DNA from: Chloroflexota bacterium
GTDB lineage: Bacteria > Chloroflexota > Dehalococcoidia > SAR202 > UBA11138
Assembly (NCBI GenBank): GCA_022566975.1
Contig: JADFHV010000113.1
Location: 1-6,887 of the forward strand
DNA: 6,887 bases
Reading direction: 5' to 3'
Shown: positions 1 through 4,934 of the stretch, one piece after another
How the letters are laid out: each line of letters begins with the position of its first letter
Position numbering within the stretch: the first letter of the stretch is position 1
The notes under the pieces: model-generated
Databases searched by the model: none
What the model saw: the letters and a program-made list of their open reading frames with translations, nothing else
Told to the model about the DNA's origin: nothing
Program-made: the position numbers and the translations under genes

Positions 1-504
1 GGTCAGGTGTATGACGCCAGCCTTGCTCACGCTGTACGGCAGAGACCGGGTCCATGACTCGACGCCCGCCGACGAGGAGATGTTCACGATGGAGCCACCC
101 CCTGTCCGCAACATGGCCGGGATGGCGGCCTTGCAACAGAAAAATACCCCCTTCAGGTTGGTGTCCATGGTCAGGTCCCACTGCCCCTCCTCTACCTCGG
201 ACAGGTGGGGAGTAAGCATCAGGATGGCGGCCATGTTCACCTCCACGTCCAGGCGTCCGAAGCGCTCTACCGTCGCCTCCACCATCTCCTGGACCTGGTC
301 CCACTTGGTCACGTCTACCGCCACCGTGTCCACGTGCGGACTCACTTCCCTGGCCAGGGCCAGGGTCTGTTCAGAGCCCAGGGGGTTGCGGTCGGCGATC
401 ATTACCTTGGCACCCTCCTGACCAAAGCGAATGACGGTCGCCCGGCCCATGCCGGTGGCCCCCCCTACTACCAGCGCTACCTTACCCTCAAGTCGTCCCG
501 CCAT
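1..504 (-). CDS. Short-chain dehydrogenase/reductase (SDR), N-terminal part, runs off window edge
   Basis: Reading leftward from ATG at 504 gives 168 open codons to base 1 with no stop; a classical SDR is about 250 aa, so roughly the last third lies outside. Seen: a glycine-rich dinucleotide loop GGATGMG (residues 14-20, with Val13 in place of the usual Thr), Asp38 at the end of beta-2, which in this family favours NAD(H) over NADP(H), Asp64, NMAA (90-93, normally NNAG), Asn116 in NTNLKG, Ser144 and the YSVSK motif with Tyr157 and Lys161. The Asn-Ser-Tyr-Lys tetrad is complete, so the enzyme should be an active soluble oxidoreductase; substrate cannot be told. An in-frame TAA upstream limits the start to ATG504 or a GTG at 513; ATG puts the standard 'LxGKVALVVGG' opening at residue 5. 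No strong Shine-Dalgarno is visible. It is divergent from the gene at 769 and has its own promoter at 600-628. Confidence 0.93.
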   Translation of the reverse strand, partial: MAGRLEGKVALVVGGATGMGRATVIRFGQEGAKVMIADRNPLGSEQTLALAREVSPHVDTVAVDVTKWDQVQEMVEATVERFGRLDVEVNMAAILMLTPHLSEVEEGQWDLTMDTNLKGVFFCCKAAIPAMLRTGGGSIVNISSSAGVESWTRSLPYSVSKAGVIHLT

Positions 505-599
505 AGTGAGCACCCGACCTGCTGTCTGCCGCGCGTCTTAGCCGGAATCCCATATCACGCTGCCTGGACCCAAGCACCCCACCATCTTCGGCGAGAGCC

Positions 600-628
600 A
601 TCGTAGATTTACTCATGAATGCTGTCAA
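600..628 (-). promoter_or_regulatory. Sigma70-type promoter of the SDR gene
   Basis: On the minus strand a perfect -35 TTGACA (623-628) is followed after exactly 17 bp by TACGAT (600-605), 4 of 6 matches to TATAAT including the key first A and last T. Transcription would start near 593, giving a leader of about 90 nt before the SDR ATG at 504. The match is seen in the sequence; use in vivo is inferred. Confidence 0.55.
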
Positions 629-700
629 CCTTCCCATCAACGCCCGCTGCCGGCCCCATCCGTTCGCCATCAATCCCCGTTCTTAACACCCCAAAACCGC

Positions 701-729
701 TTGCCGCCGGCTCGCGTGTGCCTTACTGT
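701..729 (+). promoter_or_regulatory. Possible promoter of the 119-aa gene
   Basis: TTGCCG (701-706) and TACTGT (724-729) are spaced by 17 bp and sit about 40 bp before the start codon at 769. Both boxes are only partial matches to the sigma70 consensus, so this is a weak call. Confidence 0.25.
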
Positions 730-768
730 CGGGTTGGACCATTTGTTCTCCACCGCCAGGAGTGCGAG

Positions 769-1128
769 ATGCGCGCCAACAGTCCCACGCCCGGTGACCT
801 CGATGGACCCCTGAACGCGTCCCTTAGCCGCCGGCTGGCGCCCTCAAACAGCAGGGTCAGCCTGGAGCATCGCGAAACGACCGTCTGCTACGCCTACATG
901 TGCAGCTACGCCTACGCCTGCACGGAGAAGAGCTCTCGTCCGGCGCGGGTGCTGATGCGCCGGTGCATGAGGTATCTGCCCGATAGCCTTCGCGTCGCAC
1001 CGGCCCTGTCGGACCTGGCCCTTGACCTCCTTGCCAGCCAACGCCAGGCGGGAAAGAGCCTCTCAGCGGGCACAACCGACATGCTGGACCGCATGCGACC
1101 TGATGGCCCCGTCCGCAAGCGACCATAG
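769..1128 (+). CDS. Hypothetical 119-aa protein with tandem Tyr/Cys motif
   Basis: I do not recognise this family. Start at ATG769 is chosen because AGGAG (758-762) lies 6 nt upstream; the frame stays open back to an ATG at 619, but that stretch has no ribosome site. Third codon positions are strongly G/C, like the surrounding genes, which argues that it is real. The protein is basic, with no signal peptide or membrane segment. Four cysteines lie at 40, 45, 51 and 66; the first three sit in a duplicated hexapeptide, CYAYMC then SYAYAC (40-51). A Leu/Asp-rich stretch (79-90, ALSDLALDLLAS) could form an amphipathic helix, and the tail is Arg/Lys/Pro-rich. The Cys spacing could bind metal, but no known zinc or Fe-S signature fits. 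Divergent from the SDR gene; no operon partner. Long antisense frames overlap it (for example 912-1223 on minus) but none shows a ribosome site or a recognisable family. Confidence 0.5.
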   Translation: MRANSPTPGDLDGPLNASLSRRLAPSNSRVSLEHRETTVCYAYMCSYAYACTEKSSRPARVLMRRCMRYLPDSLRVAPALSDLALDLLASQRQAGKSLSAGTTDMLDRMRPDGPVRKRP

Positions 1129-1256
1129 CCCGAGCCAGTGATGGTGGGCCGAGCCCGACGAGCTCGCCGGAGACCTTCTAACAGTGGGCCGGAGTCCAAC
1201 GGATTCTCGTTAGAGTCGGACACCGCGAACGGGAGTAATACCGCTCGCCCTGCCCT

Positions 1257-1637
1257 CTAGTGCTCGACGCTCCCCGCCGCTGCCTGCAACACTTCGTCGA
1301 ACGTTATGAGCGGGACTCCCAAGAACCGGGAGAGGTACAGGTAGCTGGCATCGTAAGTCGTAAGCCCGGAGTCCAAAGCTATGCGCAGCACCCCTTGATG
1401 GTCTACGTCTACCCACCGGATGTCCATGGCCAGTGCCACCTCCAAGGCCTCAGACAGGGCTGCGCGTTTCTGAGGATATCGGAGGGACTTCTTATAGGCG
1501 ACGCTGGTCAGCTCATAGGCTGTCAAGAGCGGAGCGTAGAGCTCCCGGCCTCTGAGGAGGACCACGGCATCCTCAGACTGAGGCTCATGGAAGACAATGG
1601 CCGCCAGCACCGATGTGTCTACGACGCTACCGGGCAT
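1257..1637 (-). CDS. PIN-domain ribonuclease toxin (VapC/FitB-like)
   Basis: 126 aa, normal size for a VapC-type toxin. PIN-domain toxins are Mg2+-dependent RNases that cleave tRNA, rRNA or mRNA when their antitoxin is lost. Acidic active-site residues are in the expected order: Asp7 in VVDTSVL at the N-terminus, Glu42 in the PxLxxYEL helix, Asp96 in TTYDASYL and Asp114 in LITFDE. The set is complete, so the toxin looks intact. The start is taken as ATG1637 because GAGGA lies 5 nt upstream; a GTG at 1649 would add four residues but has a poorer ribosome site. The ATG lies 11 bases inside the end of the antitoxin gene, so the two are translationally coupled and toxin follows antitoxin. The function as a type II toxin is inferred from domain and operon layout; the RNA target cannot be read from sequence. 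Confidence 0.92.
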   Translation of the reverse strand: MPGSVVDTSVLAAIVFHEPQSEDAVVLLRGRELYAPLLTAYELTSVAYKKSLRYPQKRAALSEALEVALAMDIRWVDVDHQGVLRIALDSGLTTYDASYLYLSRFLGVPLITFDEVLQAAAGSVEH

Positions 1638-1860
1638 CGCGGTCCTCACGTACCATCCGCACGGCCTCGTTGCCGGTGCGCAGACCCGACGCCCGGAGCC
1701 TCTCGTACGCCTCGTCCACCGTCAACCGCCTCGGGGACAGAGACTCCTCCAGGATGACCAGCAGCTCTCCTTGTAGGGACCGGTGGTGGTGTCTCGCCCG
1801 CTCGCGGAGCCGCTCGACTACCTGCTCGGGGACCTTTTTGATCGAGAGGTTGATTGTCAT
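1627..1860 (-). CDS. Antitoxin, FitA/VapB-type ribbon-helix-helix
   Basis: 77 aa. The start ATG1860 has GGAG (1869-1872 on minus) 8 nt upstream. Residues 1-40 carry the ribbon-helix-helix pattern of FitA-like antitoxins: a short beta strand MTINLSIKKVP (DNA-contacting ribbon), helix 1 (12-24, EQVVERLRERARH) and, after a short turn ending at Ser28, helix 2 (about 30-40, QGELLVILEES). The acidic/basic C-terminal part (about 46-77) is the region that in this family threads into the PIN active site and neutralises it. The protein should dimerise, bind operator DNA and, with the toxin, repress its own promoter (family knowledge). An in-frame ATG 16 codons upstream (1908) was rejected: the -10 box at 1894-1899 lies inside that extension and there is no ribosome site for it. 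Confidence 0.9.
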   Translation of the reverse strand: MTINLSIKKVPEQVVERLRERARHHHRSLQGELLVILEESLSPRRLTVDEAYERLRASGLRTGNEAVRMVREDRDAR

Positions 1861-1884
1861 CTGGGCTGCTCCATATGTCTCTGG

Positions 1885-1904
1885 TATGGTTCCATAATAG
1901 AACC
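1885..1904. promoter_or_regulatory. Overlapping inverted repeats, likely toxin-antitoxin operator
   Basis: Two inverted repeats overlap the -10 box. GGTTC (1888-1892) pairs with GAACC (1900-1904); including inner bases the 17-bp site matches at 7 of 8 symmetric positions. TATGG (1885-1889) pairs with CCATA (1892-1896) across two bases. Ribbon-helix-helix antitoxins bind such palindromes over their own promoters, so autorepression here is a reasonable inference. Confidence 0.5.
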
Positions 1905-1922
1905 GCACGAGCCCAGGGTCAA
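1894..1922 (-). promoter_or_regulatory. Promoter of the toxin-antitoxin operon
   Basis: On the minus strand TTGACC (1917-1922) and TATTAT (1894-1899) are separated by exactly 17 bp, each 5 of 6 to consensus. The predicted start, near 1886, leaves a leader of about 26 nt that contains the antitoxin Shine-Dalgarno. This is the strongest promoter match in the window. Confidence 0.7.
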
Positions 1923-2052
1923 GGAAACGAAACCGCCGACTGTGGGGAGGGGAAGGGCGCGACTGAACCCATTCCAGCCGGACCGCACCTAAATAGCCGT
2001 ATGCTGGTCTCTGGCGTCAACGATGCACGTGTGGAGGAGGCGAGGACGAAAG

Positions 2053-2286
2053 ATGGCGAAACGCAAGACCGAAAGCGCCCGCATGCGAAAGAGCGGACAC
2101 GCATTGACGCCACGGAGCTGGAGGTACTCGCTGCTCTGGGCGGCGGTGTTGGTAGGCGCAGGCATATTGTTAAGCGCCACCATCAACCCACTTTTCGGAC
2201 GCTCCGTCCATTGGGACTGGATGGCCGGTGTCGCGCCCACGGGCTTCGCTGTGCTCGCCATAGCATTCCGCCGCCGCTGGATGTAG
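2053..2286 (+). CDS. Small two-helix membrane protein, 77 aa
   Basis: No family recognised. The start at ATG2053 is preceded by GAGGA (2042-2046) with a 6-nt gap; an ATG at 2023 in the same frame is less well placed. Residues 1-24 are very basic (KRK, RMRK, RSWR), followed by a hydrophobic helix at about 25-44 (SLLWAAVLVGAGILLSATI), a short polar turn NPLFGRSVHWD, a second helix at about 56-72 (DWMAGVAPTGFAVLAIAF) and the tail RRRWM. Positive charge on both ends predicts a helical hairpin with both termini in the cytoplasm. Third positions are G/C-rich as in real genes here. It lies about 190 bp from the divergent toxin-antitoxin operon and is followed directly by hairpin repeats. Function unknown; the minus-strand frame across it is a shadow. 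Confidence 0.6.
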   Translation: MAKRKTESARMRKSGHALTPRSWRYSLLWAAVLVGAGILLSATINPLFGRSVHWDWMAGVAPTGFAVLAIAFRRRWM

Positions 2287-2287
2287 A

Positions 2288-2309
2288 CCCTACATGCCCT
2301 CCGGTAGGG
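2288..2309. repeat. Hairpin just after the 77-aa gene
   Basis: CCCTAC (2288-2293) and GTAGGG (2304-2309) form a 6-bp stem with a 10-nt loop starting one base after the TAG of the small membrane gene. No T-run follows, so it is not a standard intrinsic terminator. The same two hexamers bound the other repeats at 2304-2375 and 3381-3406. Confidence 0.45.
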
Positions 2310-2459
2310 GCGACCCATGTGTCCGTCCTGGTCTCGGGAGCGTCGGGGGGATGGGCGCACCGCTGTGCGCCCTACGAAGGGTCCCGTCAGGTTGAAGCCG
2401 AACCCGTAGGGGTGGACCTGTGTGTCCGTCCTGGCCTCGGGAGGGAGGGACGGGCGCAC
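2304..2459 (+). repeat. Two diverged direct copies of a ~55-bp hairpin-forming repeat
   Basis: Copy 1 (2304-2360) and copy 2 (2406-2459) start 102 bp apart and share GTAGGGG, TGTGTCCGTCCTGG, CTCGGGAG and GGGCGCAC blocks with a few substitutions and small indels. Each can fold: in copy 2, 2420-2431 pairs with 2448-2459 over 12 positions including two G-U pairs; in copy 1, 2317-2328 pairs with 2349-2360 at 11 of 12 positions including three G-U pairs. After copy 1, GTGCGCCC (2365-2372) forms a perfect 8-bp stem with GGGCGCAC (2353-2360), an alternative fold. No coding frame with plausible composition spans the region. It looks like a dispersed intergenic repeat family rather than a unique regulatory site. 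Confidence 0.65.
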
Positions 2460-2501
2460 GCACCTGGACCGGGTGTACCCGGCGGTAGCCCGTCTCTCCG
2501 C

Positions 2502-2531
2502 TTGCCTCCGTCCCGCGCGCTGCGTTAACAT
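2502..2531 (+). promoter_or_regulatory. Possible promoter of the crotonase gene
   Basis: TTGCCT (2502-2507) and TAACAT (2526-2531), 18 bp apart, each match the consensus at 4 of 6 positions and would give a leader of roughly 35 nt. Moderate match only. Confidence 0.35.
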
Positions 2532-2571
2532 CGGCCGGCACACCGTATCTCCCCCGGAGGGAAACGCCTTT

Positions 2572-3360
2572 ATGGCCGAAGAGATCCTTGTCGAGCGTCG
2601 GGACGGGGTCGCGACGGTCACCTTCAACCGACCGGACCAGCGGAACGCCGTCAGCTTCGACGGCTGGCTGGAGCTGCGGCGCATAGCCGAGGAGCTGGAC
2701 CGGGACGTCGCCGTGAAGGCGGTCGTGCTGACCGGCGCCGGTGAGAAGGCCTTCTCAGCAGGCGCCGACATCAAAGACTTCGAGCTCTATCGCAACGACT
2801 CTGAGAGCGCCAGGACGTACGCGGCCGCCTTCGACGGGGCCATGGACGCCGTCGAGGCACTGTCCAAGCCCACCATCTCCATGATCAGGGGGTTCTGCGT
2901 CGGCGGTGGCTGCGAGCTGTCCATGGCGACCGACATCCGCGTCGCGGCCGACAACGGCCGGTTCGGCATCCCGGTGGCGCGCCTCGGAATACTCGTGGGG
3001 TACAAAGAGATGCGACGCCTGGTTAACCTGGTGGGTCCGGGTAACGCGTCCTACATCCTCTTGAGCGCCCGTCTGCTGGACGCTGACGAGGCGCTGCGCA
3101 TCGGGCTCGTGACCCGCGTCTTGCCGCTGGACGAGGTCGAGGAGTTCACCTACACGCTGGCGGAGGAGATGGCGCCGCTGGCGCCGCTGTCACAGCGGCG
3201 CCACAAGCTTATTCTCCAGACGGTGCTCCGCAACCCGTCTCTTGGGGGTCTATCCGCGGATGAAGAGCACCTACCGTTCGCCAACTTCGACAGCGAGGAT
3301 TTCCACGAGGGCCGCAGCGCGTTCCTTGAGCGCCGCCCACCCCAGTTCAAGGGGCGTTAG
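2572..3360 (+). CDS. Enoyl-CoA hydratase/isomerase-family (crotonase-fold) protein
   Basis: 262 aa, the usual length of a soluble single-domain crotonase, acting on an acyl-CoA thioester. Start ATG2572 has GGAGGG (2556-2561) about 10 nt upstream; longer versions back to 2422 run into the repeats. Seen: NRPDQRNAV (19-27), the first oxyanion-hole segment FSAGAD (61-66, amide of Ala65), and GGGCEL (111-116) holding the second oxyanion Gly112 and a Glu115 that corresponds to Glu144 of rat mitochondrial hydratase. The position of the second catalytic Glu (rat Glu164, in FGxPE) is Val135 in FGIPV, and the following GTIPGAGGTQRL-like loop is replaced by GILVGYKEMRRL (139-150). A classic syn-hydratase needs both Glu residues, so an isomerase, hydrolase, lyase or dehydratase-type reaction is more likely. 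The C-terminal APLSQRRHK (about 203) is typical of the family. Convergent with the aminotransferase. Confidence 0.93.
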   Translation: MAEEILVERRDGVATVTFNRPDQRNAVSFDGWLELRRIAEELDRDVAVKAVVLTGAGEKAFSAGADIKDFELYRNDSESARTYAAAFDGAMDAVEALSKPTISMIRGFCVGGGCELSMATDIRVAADNGRFGIPVARLGILVGYKEMRRLVNLVGPGNASYILLSARLLDADEALRIGLVTRVLPLDEVEEFTYTLAEEMAPLAPLSQRRHKLILQTVLRNPSLGGLSADEEHLPFANFDSEDFHEGRSAFLERRPPQFKGR

Positions 3361-3380
3361 CTGAGGCGGTGTTCACTGTA

Positions 3381-3406
3381 GTAGGGCACGGCATGCCGTG
3401 CCCTAC
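3381..3406. repeat. Perfect 26-bp palindrome between convergent genes
   Basis: Thirteen bases from GTAGGG at 3381 are exactly mirrored up to CCCTAC at 3406 with no spacer. It starts 21 bp after the crotonase stop and 80 bp from the aminotransferase stop. In RNA from either strand it would form a very stable GC-rich hairpin. No T-run follows on either side, so it may act as a Rho-independent-like roadblock or RNA end protector rather than a textbook terminator. It has the same terminal hexamers as the repeats at 2288-2375. Confidence 0.75.
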
Positions 3407-3485
3407 GGAGCCCTGCGAGGGCGCGATCTCTTCGCGGTCGGACGTTGGCCGGGCCATGCGGCCGTGCGAAACGGGGACGGACGCC

Positions 3486-4820
3486 TTACCTGATTCGCTG
3501 GATGACCTGCCGGGTCGTGTCTACCAGTGTGTCGACGTCCGACTCGGTCGTCAGGGTGTTAAGGGCCCCACTGGAGCCGCCCATCAGCAGCACGTCCTCG
3601 TTGAGCAGCCCGGTGAACAGCGCCTTTTTCATGTGAGCGTCGCCGCGGAGCACGGATCGGTAGTCGGTGATCTCGTCCGACGTGAAGTGGATGCCGAAGA
3701 GCGACGCCACGCCGGTGATCTGGGCGGGCACCTCGAACTCGGCGAAAACGGCCCTCAGCTTCTCTCGCAGCGTGTCGCCCAGACGGCTCAGCCGCGCGTA
3801 GACCTCCGGCGTCAGGTGTTTCATCGTGACCTCGCCGGCCACCACCGTCATGGGGTTGGCGTTGAACGTGCCCGAGTGTCCGAGGGCCGCCCCGCCACCG
3901 GTGGGGTCGAACAGCGACATCACGTCCTCGCGGCCTCCGAAGGCGCCTACCGCCATGCCGCCACCGATTATCTTGCCCATCGCCGTTAGATCGGGGATGA
4001 CCCCGAACAGCTCCTGCGCCCCACCCGGCGCCACCCGGAAGCTCTGCACCTCGTCGAATATCAGCAGGATGCCCAACTCCCTGGTAACCTCGCGGATGCC
4101 GAGCAGGAACTCGGGCTCGGCGGGCGTGTAGCCGAAGCCTGAAGCGATGGCCTCCATGATGACGCAGGCCAGCTCGTCCTTGTGCTGACGGATCAGACGC
4201 TCGCTGGTCTCCAGGTCGTTGTAGGGCATCACGACGACGTCGTCCAGGATGCCCTGGGGCTGGCCGGGGTACTCGGGGATGGCGCTGGGCCCGTTGGGGT
4301 CCAGCTTGTCCGCCGCCGGCCCCACGCTGACCGAGACCGACTCGTGGGACCCGTGGTAGCCGCCCTCGAACTTGGCGATCTTCGGCCTGCCGGTGAAGGC
4401 CCGGGCGGCCCGGATGGCCATCATCGTGCCCTCCGTGCCCGAGTTGGTAAAGCGGATGGTGTCCACCGACGGTATGCGGTCGCAGAGGAGCTTCGAGAGA
4501 CTGATCATGGCCTCGGTGGGCCCGCTGAAGGCCGTCCCTTTCTCGGCCTGCTCCTGGAGGGCGCTTACAACGTCGGGATGGGCGTGGCCCATAATCAGGC
4601 TGGTGGCGTTGATCATGAAGTCCAGGTAGCCGTTGCCGTCCACGTCGTAGACGTAGTGGCCCTCGCCCCGGTCGACGAATATAGGATACGGGTCGAAGTA
4701 CTGGGCCCCCCTGGTGCTCCCGCCTGGAAGGTACTTCGATGCCTCGTCCTGTAGCTGCCTGGACTTGGGGGTCCGGGCCTGGTACCGGTCGACCTCGCGT
4801 TGGAGTTTAGCCTGGTCCAT
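3486..4820 (-). CDS. Class III PLP aminotransferase, glutamate-1-semialdehyde aminomutase-like
   Basis: 444 aa, slightly longer than HemL (about 430). ATG4820 has a strong GAGGAG 5 nt upstream. Fold type I PLP enzyme: phosphate-binding NSGTE (126-130), KFEGGYHG (150-157), FDEVQSFR (255-262) with Asp256 for the pyridine nitrogen, GKIIGGG (282-288) with Schiff-base Lys283, and GTFNANP (317-323) from the neighbouring subunit. The best overall resemblance is to glutamate-1-semialdehyde 2,1-aminomutase (TMMAIRAAR, GGAQELFGVIPDLT), which makes 5-aminolevulinate for tetrapyrroles. Differences: DEVQSFR is one residue shorter than the usual DEVxTGFR; there is an insert at about 168-195 (DKLDPNGPSAIPEYPGQPQG); and the C-terminal APSxFEAGF motif of HemL, which carries an active-site Glu, is replaced by GGSSGALNT (414-422). 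It is more likely an aminotransferase for another amino acid or amine. It lies 114 bp downstream of the dipeptidase-like gene and may share its transcript. Confidence 0.92.
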   Translation of the reverse strand: MDQAKLQREVDRYQARTPKSRQLQDEASKYLPGGSTRGAQYFDPYPIFVDRGEGHYVYDVDGNGYLDFMINATSLIMGHAHPDVVSALQEQAEKGTAFSGPTEAMISLSKLLCDRIPSVDTIRFTNSGTEGTMMAIRAARAFTGRPKIAKFEGGYHGSHESVSVSVGPAADKLDPNGPSAIPEYPGQPQGILDDVVVMPYNDLETSERLIRQHKDELACVIMEAIASGFGYTPAEPEFLLGIREVTRELGILLIFDEVQSFRVAPGGAQELFGVIPDLTAMGKIIGGGMAVGAFGGREDVMSLFDPTGGGAALGHSGTFNANPMTVVAGEVTMKHLTPEVYARLSRLGDTLREKLRAVFAEFEVPAQITGVASLFGIHFTSDEITDYRSVLRGDAHMKKALFTGLLNEDVLLMGGSSGALNTLTTESDVDTLVDTTRQVIQRIR

Positions 4821-4934
4821 GTCTTCTCCTCTTAGGTTCTCGGGATGACGGCTTGCCCCCCACCCCGGTTGATGCCAGCTCTATGGTCCCTTTCCCGTAG
4901 AAACGGGGGAGAGCTAGAGCGCGTGACAGAGGCA

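Noticed and set aside
912..1223. 103-codon minus-strand frame antisense to the 119-aa gene
   Set aside because: Arg-rich shadow translation; the plus-strand gene has the better ribosome site and third-position G/C bias.
2304..2459. CRISPR array
   Set aside because: Only two diverged copies, 102 bp apart, unequal and self-complementary, with no regular spacers and no cas genes.
1854..2528. 224-codon plus-strand frame across the operator, membrane gene and repeats
   Set aside because: It begins inside the antitoxin start region, crosses promoter and repeat DNA, and shows no domain.
1989..2774. 261-codon open frame on the minus strand
   Set aside because: It spans the small membrane gene, the repeats and the start of the crotonase in antisense; composition is Ser/Arg/Thr-rich shadow translation with no family match and no ribosome site.
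4894..4907. CCCGT/ACGGG hairpin downstream of the dipeptidase-like gene as a terminator
   Set aside because: Only a 5-bp stem and followed on the minus strand by AAA, not a T-run; read-through into the aminotransferase remains possible.
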